Assembly (NCBI RefSeq): GCF_008065375.1
Contig: NZ_VJYI01000011.1
Span: 1 to 64,000 of the forward strand
DNA from: Nonomuraea sp. SYSU D8015
GTDB taxonomy: Bacteria; Actinomycetota; Actinomycetes; Streptosporangiales; Streptosporangiaceae
Direction: 5' to 3'
DNA: 64,000 bases
Positions 43,477 to 52,211 of this stretch are shown here, one piece after another; within the stretch, counting starts at the first letter, position 1, and each line of letters starts with the position of its first letter. The notes beneath the pieces were generated by a model that saw nothing but the letters and a program-made list of their open reading frames with translations, ran no database searches and was not told the origin of the DNA. Both the position numbers and the translations under genes were made by a program.

Positions 43477-44097
43477 ATGGCAAAGTACTTCGCTGTACAT
43501 CCGGACAACCCGCAACCTCGGATGATCCGTCAGGCGGTCGATCTCCTTCACGCGGACGGGCTGATCGCGTACCCGACGGACTCGTGCTACGCGTTGGGGT
43601 GCCGGCTGGGCAACAAGGAAGGCATCGACCGCATCAGGGAGATCCGGCATCTCGGCGACGACCATCACTTCACCTTAGTTTGTAGGGACTTTGCCCAGTT
43701 CGGCCAGTTCGTTCACGTGAACAATGCGCTGTTCCGCTCGCTCAAGGCGGCGACCCCCGGCGGCTACACGTTCATCCTGCCTGCGACGAAGGAGGTGCCG
43801 CGGCGGTTGCTGCATCCCAGGAAGAAGACGGTCGGTGTTCGGATACCAGATCACGTCGTCACGCAGGCGTTGCTGACCGAACTCGGCGAACCGCTGCTGT
43901 CCAGCACCCTGCTGCTGCCCGATGAGACCGAGCCGATGACGCAGGGCTGGGAGATCAAGGAAAGACTGGACCACGTCGTGGACGCTGTGATCGACTCCGG
44001 CGAGTGCGGTGACGAACCGACGACGGTCATCGACTTCTCGCAGAACGAGCCCGAGATCCTCCGCAGAGGCACCGGGGACCTGTCCCTCTTCGAGTAG
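43477..44097 (+). CDS. YrdC/YciO-family (Sua5-like) threonylcarbamoyl-AMP synthase-type protein
   Basis: 206 aa. The YrdC core is complete: HADGLIAYPTDSCYALGCRL near residues 27-46 (PTDxxYxLG nucleotide site), IDRIREIRHLGDDHHFTLV (KxR-type motif written as RIREIRH), GGYTFILPATKEVPRRLL and VGVRIPDH. Length fits the YciO branch rather than full Sua5. Known: the domain makes threonylcarbamoyl-AMP for tRNA t6A in TsaC/Sua5; YciO proteins may have a different role. ATG 43477 chosen by alignment to the family start MAKYF. Confidence 0.85.
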   Translation: MAKYFAVHPDNPQPRMIRQAVDLLHADGLIAYPTDSCYALGCRLGNKEGIDRIREIRHLGDDHHFTLVCRDFAQFGQFVHVNNALFRSLKAATPGGYTFILPATKEVPRRLLHPRKKTVGVRIPDHVVTQALLTELGEPLLSSTLLLPDETEPMTQGWEIKERLDHVVDAVIDSGECGDEPTTVIDFSQNEPEILRRGTGDLSLFE

Positions 44098-44315
44098 GTG
44101 ATCGAAACAGTCAAGCACACACGGTTGCGCGATGGCTGCTCGCACAGGAACCCGTTGCCCACGATCAGCCGTGGCCTCAGCGAGTACGGCGGCCCTCGTG
44201 ACAGCCGCGGTGAAGGGGTCTCGGCCGGCATTGTGGGCAATGGGATCGGAGGACCGCTTCGAGAGGGGTTTCACGATCTGACTCGCAACGTCCCTCTGCG
44301 TCCCGTCCTCACAGC
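44098..44315. other. short convergent spacer
   Basis: About 220 bp between the YrdC/YciO gene and the permease 3' end; no gene or clear hairpin recognised. Confidence 0.35.
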
Positions 44316-45224
44316 TCATCGCGCCAGAGGTTCCAAGGGGCCTTCTCCGAGCGTCGGAACGGTGCCAGATGTCGGGCGCGTTCGCAGGCGACGGCTTCTG
44401 CCCTGCCGCTCACCGAAGGCGGCCGACACCCGGTCGAGGTAGATCGCGAGGATCACGACGGAGAGCCCGCCCTCGAAGCCGCGCCCGATATCGAGCCGGG
44501 TGACCGCCTCGACGACCACCGCGCCCAGCCCGCCGCCGCCGACCATGCCGGCGATCACGACCATGGACAGCGCCATCATGATGACCTGGTTGACCCCGGC
44601 CATGATCGTGGGCATCGCAAGCGGCAGTTGAACGTCACGGAGGATCTGCCGGGACCGCGATCCGAAGGCCTGTGCGGCCTCGATCACCTCCGAATCGACC
44701 TGGCGGATGCCGAGTTCGGTGAGCCGCACCGCGGGCGGGATCGCGAAGACGGTGGTGGCGACGACGCCCGGCACGACACCGATCCCGAAGAAGAAGACGG
44801 CCGGTAGCAGGTAGACGAAGACCGGCAGCGTCTGCATGAAGTCGAGAACCGGACGCACGGCGACGCTCAGCCGCGGGCTACGCGCCGCGGCGATGCCGAC
44901 CGGAATGCCGACGACGAGCGCCACGACGGCGGCGACGATGACGACGGCGAGGGTCTGCATCGTCTCGGCCCACATCGCCATCGACTGGATGAGCAAGAGG
45001 CCGAGGCACGTGATGAGCGCGGGTTGCCACCGGCGCGTCGCCGCCCACGCGAGCGCGGTGAAGCAGGCCAGCAGCACGAGCGGATGCGGGCGGATCAGCA
45101 CGAAGTACGACGCGTTGACGAGTTGCAGGATCAGCGTCGAGGCCACGTCGAACACGCCGGAGAAGTTGTCCAGCAGGAATTGGACGGCGCGCTCCACCCA
45201 CGCGTCCACCGGCAGGTCAGGCAT
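44316..45224 (-). CDS. quaternary-amine ABC importer, permease subunit
   Basis: 302-aa inner-membrane protein of the ProW/OpuAB/glycine-betaine type, six to seven helices. After an N-terminal amphipathic stretch and three helices it has the BPD_transp signature: LDFMQTLPVFVYLLPAVFFF, VIEAAQAFGSRSRQIL (EAA loop binding the ATPase) and LPLAMPTIMAGVNQVIMMAL. Last gene of the operon; its ATG overlaps the ATPase stop by 8 bp. The C-terminal ~40 residues (RQGRSRRLRTRP...) are basic and unconserved, possibly an extension. Imports betaine, choline, proline or a related compound. Confidence 0.88.
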   Translation of the reverse strand: MPDLPVDAWVERAVQFLLDNFSGVFDVASTLILQLVNASYFVLIRPHPLVLLACFTALAWAATRRWQPALITCLGLLLIQSMAMWAETMQTLAVVIVAAVVALVVGIPVGIAAARSPRLSVAVRPVLDFMQTLPVFVYLLPAVFFFGIGVVPGVVATTVFAIPPAVRLTELGIRQVDSEVIEAAQAFGSRSRQILRDVQLPLAMPTIMAGVNQVIMMALSMVVIAGMVGGGGLGAVVVEAVTRLDIGRGFEGGLSVVILAIYLDRVSAAFGERQGRSRRLRTRPTSGTVPTLGEGPLEPLAR

Positions 45225-46407
45225 GAGCCGTCACCTTCTTCGGACTCGCCAGGGAGGAGAGGATCGCGGCCCGCGGCACCACTCCGAGCAGCCGCCCGTC
45301 CTCGTCGACCGCGGCGATCGGGACCGTGTGCCGACCGGCGAGATGACAGAACTCGATCAGCGGCCGGTCCACCGGCACGGTCTCGTACTCCTGCACCAGG
45401 CAGTTGCGCAGATCTTCCTCACCGTTCCGCACGGCGTCGGCCAGCAGGTCGTCACGGGCGACGCCGAGGAGACATCCCAGTTCGTCGAGCACGAAGAGGC
45501 CGTTCATCTCGGCGGCCCCGAGGCGCCGCAACACGTCCTCGGGACTGTCCGCCAATCGCGCCGTCAGCAACGGCGGACGCAGCACCGAGGCTGCGGTGAG
45601 GACACGTGAGCGGTCGACGTCGGCGACGAAATCGCTGACATAATCGTCGGCCGGTGAGGCCAGGATCTCCTGCCCGGAGCCGCACTGCACGACGCGGCCG
45701 TCCTTCATCACCATGATGCGGTGCCCGATCCGCATGGCCTCGTTGAGGTCGTGCGTGACGAAGACGATCGTGCGCTGATCTTCGGCCTGCAGCGTCAGCA
45801 GCAGTTCCTGCATCTCCCGCTTGATCAGCGGATCAAGGGCACTGAACGGTTCGTCCATGAGCAGGATGTCCGCATCCGTCGCAAGCGCGCGGGCCAGGCC
45901 GACACGTTGTTTCATCCCGCCGGACAAGGCGTCCGGACGCGTGTCGCCGCGGTCCCCGAGACCCACGCGCCGCAGCGCCCAGTCGGCCCGTTCGAGCCGC
46001 TCCTTGGCGGGGACGCCGCGCACCTTCAGGCCGTACGCGGCGTTCTCCCGGATCGTTCGGTGCGGGAACAGCGCGAAGTGCTGGAACACCATGCTGATCC
46101 GGCGATTGCGCAGCTCCCGCAGGTCGTCCTCGGCCATGGCCAGGACGTCCCGTCCGTCGATGATCAACCGTCCGCCGGTCGGTTCGACCAGCCGGTTGAT
46201 CATGCGGAGCACGGTCGACTTCCCCGAGCCGGACAGGCCCATGATGACGAACAACTCCCCGCGCTGGACCCTGAGGCTCACGTCGTCGGCGCCGAGGAAT
46301 CCACCGGCCTGTCGTACGGCCTCGTGCCGCCGATCGTCAGTCAGCAGCGGCAGCGCCCGGTTCGGCGGCAGCCCGTACACCTTGCTGAGGTGACTGGCCT
46401 CGATCAT
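45217..46407 (-). CDS. quaternary-amine ABC importer, ATPase with tandem CBS domains
   Basis: 396 aa, ProV/OpuAA type. MIEASHLSKVYGLPP, Walker A MGLSGSGKST (~54-63), Q-loop FQHFALFPHRT, signature LSGGMKQRVGLARAL, Walker B ILLMDEPFSALDPLIK. A CBS pair follows: LADSPEDVLRRLGAAEMNGL to VARDDLL, and PLIEFCHLAGRHTVPIAAVD with GRLLGVVPRAAIL, which in OpuA senses ionic strength. Starts 4 bp after the stop of the binding-protein gene and overlaps the permease start. A ~20-residue insert after VYG (NRALPLLTDDRRHEAVRQAG) is usual in ProV-type proteins. Confidence 0.9.
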   Translation of the reverse strand: MIEASHLSKVYGLPPNRALPLLTDDRRHEAVRQAGGFLGADDVSLRVQRGELFVIMGLSGSGKSTVLRMINRLVEPTGGRLIIDGRDVLAMAEDDLRELRNRRISMVFQHFALFPHRTIRENAAYGLKVRGVPAKERLERADWALRRVGLGDRGDTRPDALSGGMKQRVGLARALATDADILLMDEPFSALDPLIKREMQELLLTLQAEDQRTIVFVTHDLNEAMRIGHRIMVMKDGRVVQCGSGQEILASPADDYVSDFVADVDRSRVLTAASVLRPPLLTARLADSPEDVLRRLGAAEMNGLFVLDELGCLLGVARDDLLADAVRNGEEDLRNCLVQEYETVPVDRPLIEFCHLAGRHTVPIAAVDEDGRLLGVVPRAAILSSLASPKKVTAHA

Positions 46408-46411
46408 CTGG

Positions 46412-47368
46412 TCACCCCTTTCCGAGGACCACGTCGGCTGCGGGCTTGCCGTCGACGCTCGTGACACCGTCGAGCCACGTCCGCAACACGCCGGGGTTGC
46501 CGCGGATCCAGTCCTGGGCCACGGTCTCAGCGGGCTTCTTCTGCTTCTCGATGCTCGAAATCCACTGCGACGCGGTGTCGGGCTCGACACGGATCTGCGA
46601 GAGGAATCGGTGCAGGTTCGGATCTTCGCCGGCGAGGCCGTGGCGGGTGAGCACCCGGATCTCACCGGCCCCGGGCCACACGTGCTTCGGGTCGTCGAGG
46701 AAGTGGAGCTTGAACTCCGGGGTCATCCAATGCGGGCTCCACCCGAGGAAGACGACCGGTTGCTGCTTCGCGGCGTAGCGGGTCACCTCGGCGAGCATGG
46801 CCTCCGTGCTGCTCTGTACCAGCTTCCAGTCACCGAGCCCGTAGGCGTCCTTCGCGATGGCGTCGCTGATGACCTTGTTGCCGGGAGTGCCCGGCTCGAT
46901 CCCGAGAATCTGCCGGCCGAACTCGTCCGCGTGCTTGTCGAGATCGGCGAGGGAACGCACCCCGAGCCGCTCGGTGACGTACCCGGGCACCGCCGGTGCG
47001 TACTGGGTGCCGGTGAGCAGAGTCCCCGCTACCTCCACCTTCTTGTCGTCCAGCAGTTTGCCGAAGACCGTCTGCTGGCTCGGCCACCAGTTGCCGAGGT
47101 AGGCGTCCGCCTGTCCCGTCGACAAGGCCTGCCCCGCCAGCGGCACCGACACCTCCTGGGTACTGGTCTTGTAGCCGAGCTGATCCAGCACCTGGGTGGC
47201 GATCTTCGTTTCCACGACGAGGTCGCTCCACGGCTGTTGCACGAACCGCGCGACATGCTTGCCGCCGCCGGACGAGTCGGCGAACCCTTCGGTGCTCGCA
47301 CCACTACACCCGGCGAGCAACGCGATGAGCGCCGCGAGCACGATCGGGCCGAACGGTTTCCTCGACAT
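46412..47368 (-). CDS. quaternary-amine ABC importer, substrate-binding lipoprotein
   Basis: 318-aa OpuAC/ProX-type lipoprotein. Signal and lipobox: FGPIVLAALIALLAGCSG (Cys ~22). Mature domain: VARFVQQPWSDLVVETKIAT, VPLAGQALSTGQADAYLGNW with WPSQQ, FLGWSPHWMTPEF, and LRTWLDGVTSVDGKPA at the end. Trp residues in QQPW, GNWW and GWSPHW are placed like the aromatic cage that holds trimethylammonium groups in OpuAC/ChoX-type proteins. Its ATG sits in an ATGA overlap with the PHP-domain gene upstream, so transporter and PHP protein are made together. Ligand probably a quaternary amine. Confidence 0.88.
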   Translation of the reverse strand: MSRKPFGPIVLAALIALLAGCSGASTEGFADSSGGGKHVARFVQQPWSDLVVETKIATQVLDQLGYKTSTQEVSVPLAGQALSTGQADAYLGNWWPSQQTVFGKLLDDKKVEVAGTLLTGTQYAPAVPGYVTERLGVRSLADLDKHADEFGRQILGIEPGTPGNKVISDAIAKDAYGLGDWKLVQSSTEAMLAEVTRYAAKQQPVVFLGWSPHWMTPEFKLHFLDDPKHVWPGAGEIRVLTRHGLAGEDPNLHRFLSQIRVEPDTASQWISSIEKQKKPAETVAQDWIRGNPGVLRTWLDGVTSVDGKPAADVVLGKG

Positions 47369-50300
47369 CACCGATACCTCTCTTCCACAGGAGTGCCGAC
47401 CCAGATCGGCGAGGACCATGCCATCTCGCCGTCGGTCTGATAGACGCGCACGTAGTACCAAGCCGGCGCGCCGGACAGGTCGGTCCATCGCAGTCGCCGC
47501 TCGTGTCCGCCGAGGCCGGTCAGCCCACCGACGCCCGGCTGCAGCCGCAGCCGCCCCGGCCCGTTGACCGGCACATCGACGACGCCGTCTTCGAGCGCGC
47601 CAAGGGTCGTGGTGACCCCGCCCTGCGCCGTCTTCACGATCACCGTGGCCTCGGCCGGTCCGATCAACGTGAACTCGACGCCGCCGCGTTGCGCGCCGTA
47701 CGGCGCACCGAAGCTCTTGGTGGTGTTCGCCCAGCAGACGCGGTGCCGGTCCGCCTCGGTGATCTCCGGGCTCCAGTACGGTGTCCGCAACAGCTCGCCC
47801 CCGAGGATGCTGACGCAGCCGCTCCAGTCCGTCGTCACCGGGCTCATGCCCCACTCCACCCGTACCGGGACGGCGATCCAGCGCCGAGGCAGACCGAGGT
47901 CCGGAAGCACGGTGTGGACGACCTCGCCGTTGCGCACGACCTCGATACGGGCGAGCTCCCCGTAACCGCGGGCGAACGCGTCCAGTTCCACCGGACCGTC
48001 GAGCTCGGCCTCGCCGCCCATGAAGACGTCGCCGATCCGCGTGTCGACGACGATGCCACGCTGGGTGGCCGCGAACACGCGGCGGTTGTAGAGCGCGTCG
48101 AACACCGCTTCGCGATCGAGTCGTTCGGCGTACGCGCCGACGTAGCTGGCCCCGTGCCCGTGGTCGGAGGACGCGATGAGCCCGAACCGCTGCCCGCGAC
48201 GCAGGCCGTCGAGGACGAACGTGCCGGGAAGCGTGCCGTCGGCGTACTGCCGGAAACAACCGTCGTCCTCGTAGTTGCCGCGACAGGCCTGGAAGACCTC
48301 TACGACACGCAGGAACTGCGGGTCGTGGTAGTCCCAGTCGAACGGCACCATCGCCGAGCCCGGATGGTGCGGAATGGTGATCGCTGGAAACTCCGGGTGC
48401 CGGCGAAGCCCCTGCCACAACTCCGCGGGGGTTTCCGATCCCTTCGCGTAGGCCGAGAAGATCGGTGCGCCGCGTTGCACGTCCCCGTAGATGACGTTCT
48501 GGTGCCCCATGAGCCCGGTCCATTCGAAGCCGTACAACGGAACGAAACGCCCGTCGACGCGGAACAGGTCGGCCATCTTCTGGATCGACCACCATTGGTA
48601 GTCGGTGCTGTTCTCGGAGTGGTCGGTGACCGCCCAGAAGTCGTACTCACATACGTCCCAGGAGTAGCGGTAGAAGTCCTCGAGGGACGGCTCGTCGCCG
48701 GACGTGCAGCGGCTGATGAGGGAGTGGCGGTGCAGGTCACCCCAGTACAGCGCATATTCCGTGTCGTTCACGGTCGTGCGGTAACGGCTCCCGCTGGAGT
48801 CGGCCCATCCGCGCGCCTCGCGCCGCTCGTCGCTGTGAACGACGTCGAGCCTGCGCGTCGCGATCGCCCGCCCCGTCGCGGTCAACGTGGCCGCCCTGAT
48901 GGCACCGGTCCCATGCATCCCGTGCCAGATGACCTCACCGTGGTGCTCCAGCAGGAACGGGCACTCCCGGCCGCCGAAGCCCTCGGTCCAGGTGAGTGCG
49001 CGCTCCAGACGGTTGTCGGTCTGCCACGCCACGAGGGAGCCGCTCGGCAGCGGAGCGATCGCCGGTTCCTCGAGCGTGCCGTCGCTGGCGGCGAGCGTCG
49101 TCGGTGGTGACCAGCCGTCCGGGCCGAGCGTCTGGGTGGCGACCTCCCAGTAGTAGGTCATCAGGGGCAGGCGACGGTGGATCCGATAGGCGACGGTCAA
49201 GCCGCCCGCAGGGTCGGCGGCGAGGCGCGGCAGCCCACTCGGCACGACGTCGAGGCCGGGCGCGAGCAGACCTTCCGGTTCGTACAAGCCGTCGTTGCCG
49301 AGGCGCACGACCCGGATCGAGGCGGAGATCTCCGGCAGTAGCTCCGGTGGGATGAACTCCCCGCTCTCCCGCATCCCCACGATGCTCGGCGAGTCCGGCA
49401 GTTCGTCGGCCGGTCGCAGGCGGGTGGGGCCGGAGCCGCCGTGGCCGGCGACGGTGATGACGTCGAAACCGCACCAGACGGCCCCGTCCGCGGTGACCGC
49501 GAGGCTGGGGTGCAGCGCGTAGTCGCTCCCGCTGGTCACCGGACGCGGGTCCGCGAGTGCGCCGGCGGGGTCGGCATGGCGGACCGCGATGCGGTAGGCG
49601 CCTTGGCGGTACTCGCACCAGGCATAGACGGTGCCGCCTCCCGGCGCGGCAGCCGCCGCGGGATCCCACACGTTCCCCTCGACTCCGTCACTCACCAGGC
49701 GCGGCTCTGACCAGGTGCCGTCACGCCAACGGCGGGCGTAGATGCCGAACCGCTTGCCCAGCGGCCCTTGCCAGCAGACCTCGACGCCACCGTCGACGTG
49801 CGCGATCGCCTCCTGGTTGAACGACGGGTGATCGGTCGTGCTGACCAGCTCTTCGCCGGTCCAGCCGCCTTGTTCGCGGCGGCGGCAGAAGACCGATACG
49901 GCGCCCTCCTGCGCGCGAGCGTAGAAGACCCACGGGCGGCCGTCGGCGTCGAACAGCGCGGTGGGGCGGAAGCAGTCGGCGGGCTCACCGGACAGCACGA
50001 CCGGGTCCCCTTCGGCCTCCGCAGCGCCGAGGAGCAGCGCCATCACGCGGTCGCCGGCGTCCTTCTCCCACTCGATCCAGGCGTGGAGGACGCGACCGTC
50101 CGGTGTGGTCGCGACGCTGGGACGGGTCGCGGTCCCCGACTCCCAGACGCTTCCCCCGGCCGCTCGGCGGTGCCCTTCGAGACGTGGTGCCGAGGAGAGC
50201 GACGCCTCGGCCCGCTCGAGGAACTCGGGAAGCCGGCCGCCGCCCTCGTCGACCCACATGTAGCGCAAGGGGTCCGGATCGAGCAGCGCCTCCACGCCGG

Positions 50301-50454
50301 ACACGTCGCGGCAATCCTCGATCGCCTTCGCCATCCGCCGGTTGAAGGCGAGCACCCGGTCGAGATCCGCGCGTTGCGCCTCGGTGTATTCCCCGGTGTG
50401 GTGGTCGACCCCGCAGCAGCCGTGGCCGCGATGTCCGCCGTGCTGTCCGCCCAC
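47368..50454 (-). CDS. beta-propeller + PHP-domain (DUF3604-like) metallohydrolase, first gene of the importer operon
   Basis: About 1028-aa cytoplasmic protein (no signal peptide). The N-terminus is His/Cys-rich (GGQHGGHRGHGCCGVDHH). Residues ~100-560 form sialidase/WD-like repeats (TATRPSVATTPDGRVLHAWI; RPTALFDADGRPWVFYAR; ALHPSLAVTADGAVWCGF; GLPRLAADPAGGLTVAYR; EEPAIAPLPSGSLVAWQT), suggesting a propeller. Residues ~565-770 are a PHP hydrolase with YWGDLHRHS (HxH ~575), FWAVTDHSE (~608), YGFEWTG (Glu ~644), ITIPHHPGS (~696) and LIASSDHGHG (~763), a full multinuclear metal site. A ~250-residue beta-rich tail follows. GTG 50454 has GGAAAGG 7 nt upstream; ATG 50505 would overlap the LysR box. 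PHP enzymes cleave phosphate esters; here inferred to process the imported amine or its ester. Confidence 0.82.
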   Translation of the reverse strand: MGGQHGGHRGHGCCGVDHHTGEYTEAQRADLDRVLAFNRRMAKAIEDCRDVSGVEALLDPDPLRYMWVDEGGGRLPEFLERAEASLSSAPRLEGHRRAAGGSVWESGTATRPSVATTPDGRVLHAWIEWEKDAGDRVMALLLGAAEAEGDPVVLSGEPADCFRPTALFDADGRPWVFYARAQEGAVSVFCRRREQGGWTGEELVSTTDHPSFNQEAIAHVDGGVEVCWQGPLGKRFGIYARRWRDGTWSEPRLVSDGVEGNVWDPAAAAAPGGGTVYAWCEYRQGAYRIAVRHADPAGALADPRPVTSGSDYALHPSLAVTADGAVWCGFDVITVAGHGGSGPTRLRPADELPDSPSIVGMRESGEFIPPELLPEISASIRVVRLGNDGLYEPEGLLAPGLDVVPSGLPRLAADPAGGLTVAYRIHRRLPLMTYYWEVATQTLGPDGWSPPTTLAASDGTLEEPAIAPLPSGSLVAWQTDNRLERALTWTEGFGGRECPFLLEHHGEVIWHGMHGTGAIRAATLTATGRAIATRRLDVVHSDERREARGWADSSGSRYRTTVNDTEYALYWGDLHRHSLISRCTSGDEPSLEDFYRYSWDVCEYDFWAVTDHSENSTDYQWWSIQKMADLFRVDGRFVPLYGFEWTGLMGHQNVIYGDVQRGAPIFSAYAKGSETPAELWQGLRRHPEFPAITIPHHPGSAMVPFDWDYHDPQFLRVVEVFQACRGNYEDDGCFRQYADGTLPGTFVLDGLRRGQRFGLIASSDHGHGASYVGAYAERLDREAVFDALYNRRVFAATQRGIVVDTRIGDVFMGGEAELDGPVELDAFARGYGELARIEVVRNGEVVHTVLPDLGLPRRWIAVPVRVEWGMSPVTTDWSGCVSILGGELLRTPYWSPEITEADRHRVCWANTTKSFGAPYGAQRGGVEFTLIGPAEATVIVKTAQGGVTTTLGALEDGVVDVPVNGPGRLRLQPGVGGLTGLGGHERRLRWTDLSGAPAWYYVRVYQTDGEMAWSSPIWVGTPVEERYR

Positions 50455-50500
50455 GTCCTGGCCTTTCCGAAACTCAGATAGCCCGCCGCCGCACACTTCG

Positions 50501-50521
50501 GGCATGCATAATGGGAATGCC
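50501..50521. promoter_or_regulatory. LysR box upstream of the PHP/importer operon
   Basis: A perfect GGCAT-N11-ATGCC inverted repeat, i.e. the T-N11-A LysR motif, centred 57 bp before the GTG start of the PHP gene. The LysR gene ends 143 bp away, making it the natural activator. Its position implies the operon promoter lies between 50455 and 50520. Confidence 0.68.
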
Positions 50522-50611
50522 GGCGAAATGCCGATGAAACAAAGGCGCTGGTCACGCCAATTGCGTAACCGTTGGTTGGTAATCGTTCTTCGCGGCGGTC
50601 GCGGGCGCAAC

Positions 50612-50644
50612 AAAAAGAGGCGGGCAAGCCAGACCGCCTTTTAA
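50612..50644. terminator. bidirectional hairpin terminator between lysR and the operon
   Basis: GGCGG (50619-50623) and CCGCC (50634-50638) form a stem with a 10-nt loop; TTTT follows on the + strand and a CTTTTTG tract on the minus strand. For minus-strand lysR it terminates just after its stop, so the operon is transcribed separately from lysR. Confidence 0.6.
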
Positions 50645-50663
50645 CTGCTCCTATAGAGGCGCT

Positions 50664-51599
50664 CTATGGCTGTGTGGCCGACTCGTCGATGTGGCCGGAG
50701 GCGTGCTCTCGCACCACCATCTCGACGAACGCCCGTCCCGCGTGCGACAGCGGCTCGGGACGCCACAGCAACCGGACACGGCGCACAGCGGGCGGATCGA
50801 TCGCCCCGATGCGAGCGCCTTGACGTGCCGCGTCCTCCGCCATTGGACGCGGGAGCAGTGCCACACCCGCACCGGCAAGGACCAACGGGACGATCGCCGC
50901 GCGATGCGGCGTCTCCACCGCGATGCGCAGGGGGACGCCGGCCCCCGCGAGTGACTGCTCAAGCAGCATCCGCGTCGCCGTGCCCGGCTGAGTCGTGATC
51001 AGGTCCATCGCAGCCACCTCAGCCATCTTCAGCACCCGGCCTGGGGCTGTTTCGGCATCCGGCGGAAGAACCGCAAGCAGTTCCTGCTCCCGGAGCTCCA
51101 CAGCACGCAACCCAGCCATCGGCACAGAGAAATCCGCGAGACCGAGCTCGCATTCGCCGACCCGCACCATTTCCGCCACCGCTGCCGCGTGCTCGGGGTC
51201 CTCGATCCGTATGTCGACTCCCGGATGTGCGCGCCGGAAGGTGCCGACAAGACCGGCCAGCGGGTAGACGGCCAAAGTGGTCAAAGCGACGATGTCGAGT
51301 CGCCCGGCCTGCAGCCCGGCGACCTGCTGAACCGACGACAGCGCGGCGGCGAAAGAGCGCATCACCTGCTGCGCGGAACCCACGAGGGCCTCGCCCTCGG
51401 GCGTCAGCCTGACCCCGCGACCAAGCCTGTGGAACAGCGTGGTGCCCAGCTCGCGCTCCAGCGCCCGGATCGTGTACGACAGCGAGGGTTGCGCGACCCG
51501 AAGGGCGGACGCGGCGCTGGTGAAGCTGCCGTGCGACGCCACCGCGAGGAAGTACTCAAGCTGCCGCCGGTCCACCCGAACCCCCAATCGTCGCCGCAT
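50664..51599 (-). CDS. LysR-family regulator, likely of the PHP/importer operon
   Basis: 311 aa. N-terminal HTH: RRQLEYFLAVASHGSFTSAA then SALRVAQPSLSYTIRALERE and LGTTLFHRLGRGVRLTPEGE. The effector domain has GRLDIVALTTLAVYPLAGLV and PHRAAIVPLVLAGAGVALLP. Located just upstream of, and in the same direction as, the PHP operon, with a perfect LysR box between. ATG 51599 has no clear ribosome binding site; a start at the nearby internal TTG or GTG codons would shorten the protein by up to 9 residues. Inducer probably the imported compound or a breakdown product (inference). Confidence 0.87.
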   Translation of the reverse strand: MRRRLGVRVDRRQLEYFLAVASHGSFTSAASALRVAQPSLSYTIRALERELGTTLFHRLGRGVRLTPEGEALVGSAQQVMRSFAAALSSVQQVAGLQAGRLDIVALTTLAVYPLAGLVGTFRRAHPGVDIRIEDPEHAAAVAEMVRVGECELGLADFSVPMAGLRAVELREQELLAVLPPDAETAPGRVLKMAEVAAMDLITTQPGTATRMLLEQSLAGAGVPLRIAVETPHRAAIVPLVLAGAGVALLPRPMAEDAARQGARIGAIDPPAVRRVRLLWRPEPLSHAGRAFVEMVVREHASGHIDESATQP

Positions 51600-52211
51600 G
51601 GTTTCTGGTCAGAATCACACGCGATTCCCGCGTGGTGTCGGAGGATGCGATCGGTCACGTCCACGGACCTGGTGCAGATCCTGTTTCTGCAGGTTGAGTG
51701 GTAAGTGTATGGGAGTGTGGTACTGCAGCAGCATGGCACCGTCGATGACGCGGACGCGGGCTTCGGCCAGTACCTAGAAGCTCATGTAGCGGCGGGCCGT
51801 TCCCGGCTCGCCGGCTGTGGCCGTCTGCATGCTGAGCATGATGGCCTTCCACGTCGTCGTCGGCGCGACGTCCTACCGGCGGCCGAGGTAGTTGCGACAG
51901 AACGGAGAGAGGAGGCGATCCCCGAGCCCCACATTAGCCGTCGAGTCACAGCGGTAGATCACCCGGATCCAAGCAGGTTGCCACTGCCCGCGCTCTCCGG
52001 GCCTGCCAAGCTGCCCCGCTGGGTCACGGTCACCGCGGGCCTGGGGTGCGTGTTCCTGGCGGCGGTCGCGTGGGCGATGGCGACGGTCGGCGCCGATATG
52101 GCCGGCACGGTCACCGATGCGCAGTGGGACAGCCCAGGCCTGCCGGCGTTCGTGGACCTGATCCACAAGGTGCTGCTCTGCGGGGTGGGCCTCGGCGCGC
52201 GGACCTCCTGG
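51600..52211. other. intergenic region with a possible membrane-protein relic
   Basis: About 610 bp. From ~51980 to 52200 a + frame reads LSGPAKLPRWVTVTAGLGCV, then FLAAVAWAMATVGADMAGTV and VDLIHKVLLCGVGLGA, which looks like coding sequence with one or two hydrophobic helices, but it has no good start and runs into the 3' end of the opposite gene. A minus frame around 51740 (VIDGAMLLQYHTPIHLPLNL) is also coding-like. Neither is recognised; both may be relics. Confidence 0.4.

Noticed and set aside
47503..49110. 535-codon + strand frame opposite the PHP gene
   Set aside because: Antisense shadow; no domain, while the minus strand shows a full metal site.
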